DNA from: Melastoma dodecandrum
Taxonomy: Eukaryota; Streptophyta; Magnoliopsida; Myrtales; Melastomataceae
DNA length: 64,000 bases
NCBI GenBank assembly: GCA_029817715.1
Contig: JARUPY010000396.1
Span: forward strand, 2,728,001-2,792,000
Direction of reading: 5' to 3'
Below, piece after piece: positions 10,504-22,110 of this stretch. Position numbers and translations under genes: made by a program. The number at the start of each line of letters is the position of its first letter. Within the stretch, counting starts at the first letter, position 1. The notes beneath the pieces are model-generated. The model worked only from the letters and a program-made list of their open reading frames with translations. It was not told where the DNA came from and made no database searches.

Positions 10504-10939
10504 GCTTCTAGTGAGAACTCCTGATCCTTATCTTTGTGCCATTGCATTGTTAGTGCTTTTTCATGTAGCAAACATAGTCTGATCCAGTTCAGCTACGGTG
10601 GGTTGTTGTATCTCTGGTTGAAGAGAGTGGTCTGACTTTCTGAGCAGTTTCCGGTCCACTGTTGACGACTCTCAGCTGCTGTGATGATTCACTAGTTTTG
10701 CCTACCTACTAGTTTAGTGGGGAATTCCTGCTTGGAAAATTGTGGGTCTGCAGACAGAAAGTGTAGGAATTGCCCTGCTATAGACTCCTCATGCTTGCCA
10801 TCTGTTGTAGTTTACATTCCAGTAGATGATTGCATATTCCGTTTCAGTTTGAAAAAGCTGGCAAAGTTGGCTGTCGAAAATCAATTGGATTCGCTTTAAG
10901 TTTTATCTGGCTAATCCTTTTTCTCCTTTTCTCCTATAG

Positions 10940-11212
10940 GTGGTAGTGGTTGACCCCGAAGCATATACTTATGATGATGAAGCGATTAAGAAGGCTGAGG
11001 CGATGGGGAAGCCAGGGCTTGTGGAGATCTACGCGAAGGAGGACAGTTTTATCTTCACTGTTGAATCAACTGGTGCCATCAAAGCTTCGCAGTTGGTCCT
11101 CAATGCTATCGAGATTTTGAAGCAGAAGCTTGATGCTGTTCGCTTATCTGAGGACACAGTTGAGGCTGACGACCAATTCGGAGAGCTGGGTGCTCATATG
11201 CGAGGGGGCTGA
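10940..11212 (+). pseudogene. NRPB3: RPB3-like copy A, last exon
   Basis: This is the C-terminal exon of RPB3 (90 residues). It starts after a good acceptor (TCTCCTATAG at 10930-10939) and ends at TGA 11210-11212. It encodes VVVDPEAYTYDDEAIKKAEA, GLVEIYAKEDSFIFTVESTG and the terminal GELGAHMRGG typical of plant RPB3. It is intact itself, but lies about 5.9 kb from the preceding exon because of the Copia insertion, and the upstream exons carry frame-breaking lesions. It is identical in translation to the unit C exon at 54891-55163. Confidence 0.9.
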
Positions 11213-12448
11213 CTCTTTTTTTTTTTTGTAGCTTCTGTCTTGGGACTAAAGGCTTTCTAATCATTGGTCTGCGCGATGATACTTGCTTTTGGTGTGTAGT
11301 TTTACACTGAAAACCCACCCATCTTCTGTTGAATGGTTTTAAGGTTACCTATTATTACCGTAAGGCATTAAGTTATCACACTTTCAAAAACTACTATATA
11401 TATATAATACAATCAAGTTAGTATCTTATGATAATTGAAAATTTCACCATCAGCCTCGGGAGTTTTTTTTTTTTAATGTCCAACAGGTTTTCGTACATCC
11501 AAACGTCCAAACAATCCAATAAGAAAACTAACCAACAAAAAGTTAAGATACAAAAACTGTTTATTCATTTCAGTTATTTTTACATTAACACACCCGGGCA
11601 GATTTTAGACATATCAACAAACGTTTCAAGCTTTCTCCCGGGATTAAGGGATCACTAAGGATGGGGGCTCCTTAATAGCGTCGACCGCCTGCAGTCGACA
11701 AAAGCACCTGGCTAAACTTCTTCCCTTTCCTCGCCATCTCGTTCCCCTTGTTACCCGTTTCATGCCCTCCCACCGGTTTGCCTTTCGATATCATATTCGC
11801 AAAAGATGGCACGTTCGACGTGTTACTGCCCCCTGAAAGAAACCTCCCAAGCTGGGTCATGAGTCGTGCCCCGCAGCAAAACCGAGTCTAGTTGACATTA
11901 GAGAATGTCTTCCTCTCCCCATTCACCGGTGGACTTGTGGACAGGATTTTTGGTTGACACAAAGCTAAGGCAAGGCAATGCCAAACAACAGTGATTAGAC
12001 TTCTTCACAATATAAAAGTTCTTAATGCCAATTGGAGCACGATTGGCAGCGAACCTTCGAAGTCGTCCTTGGAAAATGTTGGCGGACCAAAGGTTGAAGG
12101 CTGACCAATGTCAAATTGTACAGACATAGGAATTTCAGCAGATTGGGAGGTCGTATTCTAGTGTGTAGGAAGTGTGCTTGAGCAGTGATTTGGTCATTCA
12201 TTGATAGGTCATTGTGTTGATTTCTTGCTGTTTCAGAAAATCTGAATTAGAATGGGTCGGGGTGTTGCTGGCCATTATGCACGATTGGTATAGGACGATT
12301 TTTTTTCCAACCATCTGCATCCTTGTCTCACTTGGTTCGACTTCTGATCTGATGGATAGTCGTGATTATAAGTGTATCAATCTGTGTATCTCGTTTAAAG
12401 ATCAAGACTGTAATAATTTGTGTTGGTCATCAATGCTCCGCGCAACAG
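11213..12448. other. Spacer between RPB3-A and PGDH-A
   Basis: Mostly AT-rich, including (TA)n at 11393-11406. A minus-strand 62-codon open frame lies at 11672-11860 (listed separately). No other PGDH exon is found, so the NAD-binding part of that gene is absent. The unit C equivalent (55164-56350) has about 110 extra bases near 55815-55925. Confidence 0.55.
11672..11860 (-). CDS. Unrecognised short open frame, possibly the last exon of a lost gene
   Basis: 62 codons ending ARKGKKFSQVLLSTAGGRRY. The composition (Gly/Ser/Lys rich) looks protein-like, and the frame is kept in unit C (55623-55826, a few codons longer upstream). I do not recognise the family. It could be the terminal exon of a gene converging on RPB3 whose upstream exons are gone. 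The case rests only on composition and on conservation between two recent duplicates, which is weak. Confidence 0.25.
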   Translation of the reverse strand: MTQLGRFLSGGSNTSNVPSFANMISKGKPVGGHETGNKGNEMARKGKKFSQVLLSTAGGRRY

Positions 12449-13120
12449 GTCCTCTCGGAACTGAAACCATTTGTAGTCCTTGCTGACAAACTGGGAAGGC
12501 TGGCTGTCCAGTTGGTTGCCGGAGGAAGCGGCGTCAAGACCGTCAGAGTCTCGTATGCGTCTGCCAGAGCACCGGATGATCTCGACACCAGACTCCTGAG
12601 AGCCATGATCACCAAAGGGCTGATAGAGCCGATATCCAGCGTGTTTGTCAACCTGGTGAACGCAGACTTCACGGCCAAGCAGAGGGGACTCAGGATAACA
12701 GAGGAACGGGTCATCCTGGACGGTTCCCCGGAGAGCCCCCTGGAGTACATACAGGTCCAGATAGCGAACGTGGAGTCGAGGTTCGCGAGCGCGATATCGG
12801 ACTCGGGGGAGATAACCGTGGAGGGAAGGGTGAAGGACGGGATCCCACACCTGACAAGGGTGGGGGGGTTCGAGGTGGACGTGAGCCTGGAAGGGAGCAT
12901 CATACTGTGCAGGCAGGTGGATCAGCCGGGGATGATAGGTAAGGTGGGGAGCATACTGGGGGAGGAGAACGTGAACGTGAGCTTCATGAGCGTGGGGAGG
13001 ATAGCACCGAGAAAGCAGGCAGTGATGGCGATAGGTGTGGACGACCAGCCTAGCAGGGAGACGCTGAAGAAGATCGGGGATATCCCAGCGGTGGAGGAGT
13101 TCGTCTTCCTCAAGTTATGA
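12449..13120 (+). pseudogene. PGDH: 3-phosphoglycerate dehydrogenase, terminal exon only (copy A)
   Basis: The enzyme oxidises 3-phosphoglycerate in the first step of the plastid phosphorylated serine pathway. Only the C-terminal part is present: an acceptor (CAACAG) at 12443-12448, then about 223 residues with the intervening ASB-type domain (KLGRLAVQLVAGGSGVKTV, RAMITKGLIEPISSVFVNLV) and the regulatory ACT domain (ILCRQVDQPGMIGKVGSILG, VNVSFMSVGRIAPRKQAVMA), ending EEFVFLKL and TGA. Family members are about 600 residues; the catalytic and NAD-binding domains are absent from the 1.2 kb upstream. The exon itself is undamaged, so it may be a recent fragment. A translatable ACT-domain remnant is possible but there is no evidence for it. 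Confidence 0.85.
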
Positions 13121-16072
13121 TGAGGACAGATAAGGAGGACATGGGTTTGTGCCCCAAGGTTACAACTTGCTTATCTCTATATATATATATCTCTTTCTGC
13201 AACTTCTTGTTGGGGATCATTTCATTTTGATTTGCATTTGCACGTATTGTCACCAACTGTTCTATTCCAGAGCTTCATCATCATCATCATCCTATCAACT
13301 CGATTTCTCTAAAACTATGTCCAAAGGTAGCCTTTTCAAATCATATCATTTATGTTTGAGAGCAATCAATGGAAACGCAATGTAATCGCTCCTTAGCCCT
13401 TCACCTCCTTTTTTTTTTTTTTTTTTCTTATATTATCATATATAATTGTTTTAAAGATAACGACGTCTTGCGTCCTACCGATCTGATATCTTCTTGAAAA
13501 CTAATTTAACATAGTTTTTCATTAGGAATTATCAATGGTATAAACACAAACTTTCTACGATTGAATTTTCAATATGATTTATTCATTGTGCCGCACAAGG
13601 AATTTTCCCATGCAAGCCATAAATAACAAGCTTTTACCATTTTATAGCTTATTACTATTTTCCTTGTCTGTATTCTTCGACATACTTGGTTCAAGATCCT
13701 CGTCTTCGTTTACGATATCGCATGTTATAGCATATGCATATACAACATCCGACGCCGATTTCATCTCGATTTCATCTATTTCCAGTCAAAACATAGTTTA
13801 TAGAGATCGATTCATTAGACGTTTCACTTGCATTTTATGCTTATTAGCAATACTATGTTGTCGGGACGTCAATTTTTATTGAAGCATTTGCAGCTGGAAT
13901 ACAAAATGTAGTCACTTTCTTAGGTTTAGTAAAAGCATAGACAATTGATTTGCTAAATTTTGAAATTGAATAATTTTCTGAACTTCAAGTTTAGATTGTT
14001 TTGTATGAGGATCCTAGTGAGCCAATGATAACTCACGCGAGATTATTTCTTTTTCCAACTGCTTATGTTCGCCTTTCAAAGTCAGAAATGTCATTTCATT
14101 AAATTGACAATCGGGAAAGTGTGCCGTAAATATATCTCTCATTTATGGGGACAGTGAATACGCTTCAGGGGTCGGTGAATCCGCTTATGAGAATCGTGAA
14201 TCCGCTTCGGTGCATCGAGATTTGGTACGAATAAACTTTTTGATAATAAAAATATTGAAATAACGTGTAGGATTACCGTTTACAAACTCCACATAATCGT
14301 TAATTTAGCGCCCTTTCAATCCTCAAGGATCTTTTTTTTTTGCGGGCGATGGGTCTCTCTGGTTTGTCTGCCCGTGGGTGAATGTCTATCCACCTTAGAG
14401 GACATCAACACCGACCTTTGGGGAGGCATTGAAGTAGTGGGTTTTACTTGTTATCAACGAAGAGATGGTGATGGGGTTCACTTTTGGTCGATTATGTAAA
14501 TATTAGATGTGCCCACTAATGGAGTATTTGGTTTAAGGATTCGGCGATGAAATTGAATGAACTAACAATCTTATTTATTTCCATTTTCTTATCTTTTTTA
14601 TTCCATTTCTTTCTTTTTTCTTCAATTCAATTTCTTAAATTTTAAAGAGAAATGGAAGGATGTCATTCACTTGCTCATGATAGAGAATGCTTCTTCTCTT
14701 ATCCATTCCATTATTTCCATCTTCTCCTCTTCTTCCTTGACTAAGTACCCCATTTTTTTAAACAACTCTCTTACTAATCACTATATTTTTTTTTTCCAAT
14801 TCTCATTCCGTTTCATCTGAAATTCCATTTTGGAAATCAAACGAGCTATAAGGGATATTGTTCGGTTATAACAATAGGCTTCTTGTATTGAAATTTTATT
14901 TTATTTGACATTTGATCCGATAGAATTAACAATCATAACAGACCTTGTCAGATGGTCAGATTTGGTCTAAGAGTACGTATACCAAATACGAGTTGGCAAA
15001 TGTCTACCGAGCCAAGGCATCATGTCTTGTTGAGTATTCAATGATAGAACAATTTGTGATTTTAACGTGGCTTTATGCTTTAGGTGAAACATTGCTCCTT
15101 GATGTCTTATTGAGAGAATGATCTCGTTGTAATGTGTGTCAGATAATCCCTAATTGTTAAGCTTTATATTTTGTCAAAACTCGAAAGGAGAAACTTAAAA
15201 TCTCTCGTAAATAAAATAGTTAGTTTAGGGTGTATATAGGATGGAAATGTATCATCTTGAATATGTTATACAATTGATATTTATAAGATTATTTAACCAT
15301 CATAAAATCTAATCGACTTTGTTGGGTCTATGAAGTAATCACCTAGGTTAGTGAATCTTTTTCATGACATTATGCACATTAATATATAAAGTATTGCTCT
15401 CAATAAGCCACATGAATACGCTTCAAGTATTTGTAATATATCGAGAGAGCCGATAAAGTCAGTGCACCACATCGAGTGATGTTAAGTTTGAGACTAATGT
15501 AAATTTTTATTTGACACGTTGTTTAAGGTTGCATAAGTAACGTATTTTGTATGCTTAACTTTGCGAACAAGTGATGTTTTTCGATATTTGTATTATAAGT
15601 GTTTGGCTATCGAAGTAGCTCATTTCCAATCACAAGCGAGGTATTTCGCGTGCTTCCAGGAATTTTGCTATGAAAAACCGTGATGCTATGAAAAGATCCA
15701 ACCGAAGCTTCTCCTCCCCCTTCAACTAGGACAACTCCTTAAATGGGATTTTGCTCTCAAAGTCACCGAGGATTAACCAAAAACCAACCATCACAAGTCA
15801 CTTGAGAAAACAGCGGCATGATTCAGACTCTAAAAAAGAAGATCGAACGGAAAGAGAGATTCAACATAAACTGAAAATAGGGGATTATCCAGAACATCTT
15901 GGGCCAGTCAAACTCTATTGGATCGAGACCTCATCAATCCATATCTATTTTATGAAAACACAACCCACACACATATGTATGTTGTTTTATATATTTGAAC
16001 GATATTTTGATGAGAGTGGTTCTTTCTATTCCGGGGAATCATTTTAAGTCCAATCCTTTCAAAAAGAAACCC
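13121..16072. other. AT-rich spacer between PGDH-A and TNL-A
   Basis: No intact gene. It contains a (TA)n run near 13181-13195, a poly-T tract near 13411-13430, a fossil Copia fragment (separate entry), and three imperfect copies of GTGAATNCGCTT at about 14153-14208. The right part is the 3' flank of TNL-A. The whole stretch is duplicated at 56961-59989. Confidence 0.6.
13885..14130 (-). pseudogene. Fossil Copia polyprotein fragment
   Basis: The minus strand encodes, with breaks, the linker between integrase and reverse transcriptase found in many plant Copia elements. It is clearer in unit C (57840-58054), where KQLEKEIIWRELSLAHYDPR and YELEVQKIIHL can be read, followed after a stop by NLANELSM. 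No LTRs or other domains are nearby, so it is an old relic. Confidence 0.5.
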
Positions 16073-19000
16073 TCACCTTCCCTTTACGAAGTAACCCTCG
16101 TAAGGGCCGCTATAGTCCCGTGGCATCATTTTGCACTCGAAAACTGAAAGATTCAACCGGCCTGGTGATTGTGTATCTGATAGAGGGGGCAAATATCGGA
16201 TCGTACCGCACTCATATATAATCAATTTTCTCAGGGAATCAGGTGGCCGTGAGAGGTCTGCAATCTCCACCAGCTCCGGGCAACCGTGTAGGTACAATTT
16301 CTGGAGATTCTGAAGCCTTGATATGCCATCCACCCTCTCCAGGAACTCACAGTTCCAAATTGACAACTCGGTGAGGTTCTTCAGCAACTCAAGACCATCT
16401 AACCGGATTTCAGTAGGAATGACTCTGACTAGTTCTAAGTATGACAAGCCCCGCAACTTGCAAAGGAATTCCCAGCGTGACAGAGTGACGGAGTGAAGTA
16501 ACCTCAAAGACTGCAATCCAGAGGGAAGGCACACCTCCGAGGGGTTTGGACATGATATTGCGAGATGTCTGATCGTGGGAGAGTGCTGATCCAACCCAGT
16601 GGACAAGTAGGTGGGCATCGGCGACAGGTCCAACCATAAATCCTCCAATTTGGGCAGATGTTGAATCCAGGTCATTATGTTCTCTTTCAGGGCCGGGCGA
16701 TTATCCCAACGGTATCCAGCATTTCTTCGTTTGAAGTAATCGAAATTTGAAAAGCTCAGAATGACCAAATTGGTTAGACTCGAGAAGTCTGGAATAGACT
16801 TCATTGACTTGGATTCAATTTTTAATCTGGTCAGGCTTACTGGGAGATTGGTCCACTCCTGACTCTCATCATGAGATCCCAAACACAACGACTTGAGACG
16901 TGACAACTGACCAATCCATGAGGGCTGCCCGCATATCCTTGTCTCTGAAAAATCTAATGATTTCAGGGACTGTAACTTGTAGATCTCTTGGGGAATTTCC
17001 CATTCCAAAGCCCTATTGCAATGGACGTTCAACACTTGCAGCCTGTCTAGATCTACAATTGTTGCGGGTAGCCCCGTTAACTTGTTATCATGAACATCCA
17101 GTATCGTCAATTTCCTGAGCTTGCCAATTGATTTTGGAAGTTCAGTGATTACTTGACAACGAAGGATGAGCTCGCATAAAGATTCCAAATCACCGATGGA
17201 GTCTGGGAGATTCTTCAGTGACCAACCATTTTTTATCTTCATAACTTTCAGACATTTCAACCCTCCAATGCTATCTGGAAGTCTCTCCAATTTAAGTCCA
17301 TCAATTACAAGCCTTGTAAGGGCCCTTAACTTGCAGATGGAGTTTGGCAGGTGGAGAACATCCATGGTTTCGTAATCATTGAACCCATACTTCCATGGAG
17401 AATAGATCATTTCAAAGGAATTCAGGGATTCTAGATTGGCGATTGAGGTAGCAATGTGAACAAAATTGTTGCAATCATCAATCACCAACTTCTCCAAACT
17501 CAAAAATGAAGAGAGGTCAGGAGTGGTATTTAAATCGAGGTCTTTGAGCTGTAACACCTTCAGATTTCTCGCTGTCTGGAGGACAATCAGAAGTTAATCA
17601 TCACGGAATCCCAGAATCACAAAAGAATAAACTAGAGAAGGGTTAAATACCTTGAATTGTTCCCATCCAGACCAGGTATCCGTAATATTACTGTTTGAAA
17701 GTCCTAGAACCACTAAGTTCTGGAAGCACAAATTGGTCCAACGAAATTCCACGGGACAATTCTCCCATGAGAACCACAATAATTTTGAGAGACAACTACT
17801 TTCTTCGCATTCTCCAACAAAGCTTCCTCCGTGCAATTCCATGAACCTTAGACCCGAAAGACTTGACATTTCTACGGAAGTGAAATCGTGGGCATAGTTT
17901 GAATCGAGCTTTAGAGCTTTAACTTGACTTTTTCCCTGAAACAAAAAACCAGCCGTTGGGAGGTGATCAGCACTACACGAATCTATACATGTATATGGAA
18001 CAATTAACATAAACTTTTACCTGTTTTGCAAATAACAAACACAGAGCATCTTTATTACATAACCTACTTTGCATTCCGAGATTCCCATTGCTCTGCTTAC
18101 GAACAACTACTCTTCCCAGTTCTTTAAAACGATCGTGCACCCAAAATCTGTCGTTGTAGACAATCTTTATCATTGCATAAGAAATCAATGTATCGATGCT
18201 TGTTTCTGGAAAAAGACAACAAGCTTCCCAGTAGTAGTCTGCATCTGTCCTCTCTTGGCCGAAAAAGAAGAATACGATATCAAGAAAGATTTCTTTTTCC
18301 TCATCATTGAGTACCTCGTAACTCGACATCAGTATTTCTCTATAAAGACGATCATGGGGCACCATCTTTAATTTCTTCAAGGTTTCTTTCCAAATTGCCA
18401 AACGTTTTCCTCTTAGATATGATCCTATGACCTCAATAGCCAAAGGAATGCCTCCTGTGAAGGAGAGGATATCATACGATAGCTGCTCATAACCATGAGG
18501 AGGTTCATATTCGCCAAAGGAATGGCCACAAAGGAGCTTCAGAGAATCGTCGAAATCCAATTCCCTCATCTGATGGATGTAAATCTTTTTCCCTTGCAAC
18601 ATCACCAAATTGTTTTTAATCTGGTCGACATTCGCAATGCAATTCAAGTTCCTAGTTGTGATGATGACTCTGCTTCCCAAGCCAACCCAGTCTCCCATTC
18701 CAATGAGTTTTCTGATCTGGTCCATATCACTCACGTCATCTAGAACAATGAGAACATTTTTGTTTCGTACCATACCTTGTATGCAATTCATGGCATCATT
18801 TTCATCGCTGAAATTGTAAGATGAGAATCTGAGCAGGTCGCGTAGCAATTTATTCTGAAGATTCACAATACCGTTTGTTGCGGCCGACTCTCTAATACTC
18901 GAGAGGAAACTGCAACCTTGAAAATTCCGGCATAACTTGTTAAAGACGGCATTTGCAAGAGTCGTCTTGCCAATGCCACCCATCCCATGAATCACCACAA

Positions 19001-19762
19001 TACACACGTCTCGAGATCCACAATCCAGTGCGTCCATTATTTCATGTACTTGCTTCTCATTTCCAATGAAATGATCCGGAAGGATTCTGTTTGGTTGCTG
19101 GAGCCGATGACTGATGTGTTCGGTAATTTGTCTCATGAGCTTCCCCTGGCTGTCTCATTAAAAAATTACAAAAAAAAAAAAAAATTATAACAGAAAGATC
19201 GTTCCAAAAGTAAATTGGAAGAGAAGGAAAAAGATTTTTACCCTTGGAAAGTTTGCAATTTCCACCCCTTCGTCTCGGGAACCTTTTTTAGGGCCTCCTG
19301 CCACTCCCGCACCCTGTTGGGGCCGTAGCACTCCTCATGATAGAGAAGGTCCTTGGCATACAACTCAGTCTTCAGCTTCACATCCTCTGGCTCCACATCA
19401 AAGAAAACCGGAAGGATTTCCTTGCTGTTTGATTTCGTGGCACAATCAACCATATGAGCCAGTTCAATGAGGCACCACTTGCTGGAGGCATAATTCCGGG
19501 AGAAGATAGGTACATATAACTTGGAGGAGTCGATTGCTGCCTTGAGCTCATCCCCAATATTGTCACCTATGTGAAGCGCCTCGTCATCCATAAAAACGCG
19601 AATACCAGCCACTGTCAGGAATTCGTATAGGCAGTCGACGAAGGTCTTGCGAATGTCGGAACCCCTAAAGTTGAGGAAGGCATCGTACGCCTCACTTGAT
19701 GATGTGCCGGAAGCATTGGGCTGCGTACTCACGGAGGAGTCGTAGATTCTCTTCCTCTTCAT
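16073..19762 (-). CDS. TIR-NBS-LRR immune receptor (TNL-A), four exons
   Basis: An intracellular receptor of the plant disease-resistance family. Exon 1 (19762 to about 19243) has the TIR domain: AYDAFLNFRGSDIR, FMDDEALHIGDNIG and SSKWCLIELAHM, whose Glu is the TIR NADase catalytic residue. Exon 2 (19149-18021) has NB-ARC: P-loop GMGGIGKTTLAN, kinase-2 VLIVLDDVSD, RNBS-B GSRVIITTRN, GGIPLAIEVIGSYLRGK, and VHD in place of the usual MHD. Exon 3 (17935-17651) starts the LRR; exon 4 (17575-16073) carries the rest and stops after FVKGR. All junctions have GT/AG borders and all exons are open, giving about 1,140 residues, normal for a TNL. The ATG at 19762 (MKRKRIYDSS) matches the start of the unit C paralogue. 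Intactness suggests function; the recognised effector is unknown. Confidence 0.88.
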
Positions 19763-20498
19763 GGATAGAGGAAACGAGGGTGGTTTGTCAATAAGACTTA
19801 TGGATCCTCTGTGGCAGCGGCAATACAACTTCTGCCTCTATATTTCTAACCACAACACTGATTTACGTCAAGATGCAGGAAGTTTCCTTCTAATTTGCTT
19901 GGAAAAGTTCAAAGTAAGAAAGGATAAAACTCTCGCTTATCGTTTTTTTAATTTGCATAATTGAGGTGGTGGCTGAGGGATCAACTTTCAATGATAATCC
20001 AATAATTGAGGTGGTGGTTGAGGGATCAACTTTCAATGATAATCCAAAACAGAGAAATATATTTATAATTTTGAAGGGAGGTTCAAGGAAGCTTCCCAGG
20101 AGAAAGTTTGTGTTGACCAGAGAGAGTTGATTACTGTCGTCTAATTGTACAACACCTTCCCAATTACAATCAGCAGATGACTTACTACCAGTCAGTGAGA
20201 CACCAGCTGAAGTGGCGGCCCCAGGAACTCCTCGGGGTTCCACGAGTATGAAGACACGTCCCAGGCTTCTCCGACATTCGAAAACATGAGGATCAAAATC
20301 AACATGTTGCCTTCAGAAACTCGAATTTGAAATGACGGGCATACAAAATTTTGTTTTCTACTCCATTCTCATCTTTCCATATCATTTCTCTGTCTGCTTA
20401 TTTCATGTTTTTAACTACCAAATCCAATGCAAAACACGGCTTAACGAACACGTTGATTTATACACACCGTCCTCTTTCCTTGTCCCTTCTTCTCAAAC
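19763..20498. other. TNL-A upstream region with a 45-bp tandem duplication and an SDH2 scrap
   Basis: Contains the presumed TNL-A promoter. Positions 19957-20001 and 20002-20046 are two near-identical 45-bp units (ATAATTGAGGTGGTGG...). At 20217-20245 the minus strand encodes SWNPEEFLGP, a piece of SDH2 repeated in the larger pseudogene at 20784-20812. The remainder shows nothing recognisable. Confidence 0.6.
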
Positions 20499-21440
20499 AG
20501 GGGATGACAGCAAATGCCTGGCCTTCATCTTATGGATAGCGCCAGCAGGGTCCAGGCTCTTCGAGCACGTCCACGTGCAGTTCTTTATCGTCCTGCACCA
20601 GTACAACTTCCTCATGTCGTCTGTCATCGCCCTCAGCCTCTCGTCTGCATATTCGTCTCGACTGTACCTCAGTTCCAGTTACGATCAATGGATTGGAATT
20701 ATGTTCCAATCTTTCTTTTTATGGGATACCGAATGATTCATACCTGTCGGAGATCCATCTCTAGGCGTGGATCAGTGGAGCCGGCCCCAGGAACTCCTTA
20801 GGGTTCCACCAGTAGGGAGGGCGTGCCCCGCTACAACACGCGCAGAGTATGCACTCATACAGCCCGTCCAGCTTCTTTCTATCCTCGGGGCTCTGCCTAT
20901 ATTCCCGTCCATCCTTGGGTGGTTGTCGCGTCTTAAGCCATGGCTCGATGGACCTGAACCATCAAAATAACATTGACCTCTCTTTCCGCACAAATAAAAG
21001 AAACAAGTCTAGGCTAAAAACCTGTATTGGTTGAAGAAGTTGGTGAGGTCGACCAAAAGGTCCTTGATAACAAACATGTGCGGCAGCGGGTGATCATTGT
21101 CGCCCTCCTCGTGTCGGGGTCAATCGGCTTGAGGCATGCGACGGTGTTGGTCCCATCAATGTTCATGGAACACGAACCGCATATCCCCTCCCTGCACGAC
21201 CTCCTGTAGCTCAAGGTCGAGTCATCCTCGGCTTTTATCTTCTCAAGTACATCCAGTACCTGGAAACAGAATCCCACCAGGTCAATAATCTCAAACCCAT
21301 ATCCTGAAAGCCCTCCCGCCGTCTGCACAAACCACGGGGCCACAGCTGGCGAGGTCGACGATGTATGACTGAAGATACGGCTTCCTGTTGGGTTCATCGG
21401 GCCTCCATCGGTAAATCTAGAACTCCTTGAGCAACTTCTC
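20499..21440 (-). pseudogene. SDH2: Succinate dehydrogenase iron-sulfur subunit (SDH2) pseudogene with introns
   Basis: SDH2 carries the Fe-S clusters of mitochondrial complex II. Pieces on the minus strand, in order: [18 protein letters not shown] up to 21333; [13 protein letters not shown] and [20 protein letters not shown] (2Fe-2S ligands) in 21259-21022; [20 protein letters not shown] and [10 protein letters not shown] in 20953-20744; RDEYADERLRAM and KSLDPAGAIHKMKARHLL in 20661-20499. Introns are kept with GT/AG borders, so this is a genomic, not a retro-, copy. Lesions: a one-base loss shifts the frame near 21090; the segment after CACCS reads GARPP, losing a cluster-ligand cysteine; a TAG at 20763-20761 replaces the tyrosine before RWISD. 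The N-terminus is missing, cut by the LTR at 21441. Confidence 0.85.
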
Positions 21441-22110
21441 TGAAACATCATACAAAATTTTCACATTTTTATCAGAATGATTCTCTGTCCTTTGGCGGTC
21501 AAACTGCGAAAGCGACAAAACTATACCTCCACCGTGGCAATATCTAATGTCTTAGTACTCTAATCCGTGCCACGTATTCTCCTTTCCACCTAGTCCTGCA
21601 TCACACTAAAATAATTCCCCAAAACTGGAGTCAGCGATAAATCGCTGAGTACGCCTCCCATGCACATGCGAAAATATGAGGCCACTAATATTTTCCTATC
21701 GTGCAACTTTCAAAACCGTTTATGCAGCATGCGCCAAGACAGTATAATCCACAATTTCCAAGTAAACATATACTCCTCAATCACAATGGTGCCATATAAG
21801 TAATAAGCAGTAAACCATCTCAGTAATATAAGCGACTCCCATGTTTCATCCTCCCTCATCTCATACCAACCCTTCTCAAGGTGCCAGAACCACTGCGGTG
21901 CGTTCTCACACACTCCTCCGGGAGCGTCCGGGTAACGGCAGCGAGCACAACCGCGGGTGGTCGTCCCCCTCCGTACTCCTCCGACCACTGTCGGGTATGT
22001 CCTCAAGTGCAAGATCCCATAATCAATTCATAAGTAATATGACTCAGTCTCACCTCGCAAGGTACAGCAGAAGATTGAAGTTTAGCTCCATTATATTTCT
22101 CTGTTATTCA
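21441..22110 (-). mobile_element. LTR copy abutting the SDH2 pseudogene (solo or truncated)
   Basis: Begins TGAAACATCATAC and matches the LTR at 2980-3646 almost throughout. There is no primer binding site or interior next to it, since SDH2 sequence begins immediately to the left. It is therefore a solo LTR or a truncated copy. I could not find a clear 5-bp duplication. Confidence 0.55.

Noticed and set aside
13560..13880. Possible plastid-derived insert (AT-rich open frame 13574-13882)
   Set aside because: I could not match it to a plastid gene; the neighbouring conserved piece is a Copia relic instead.
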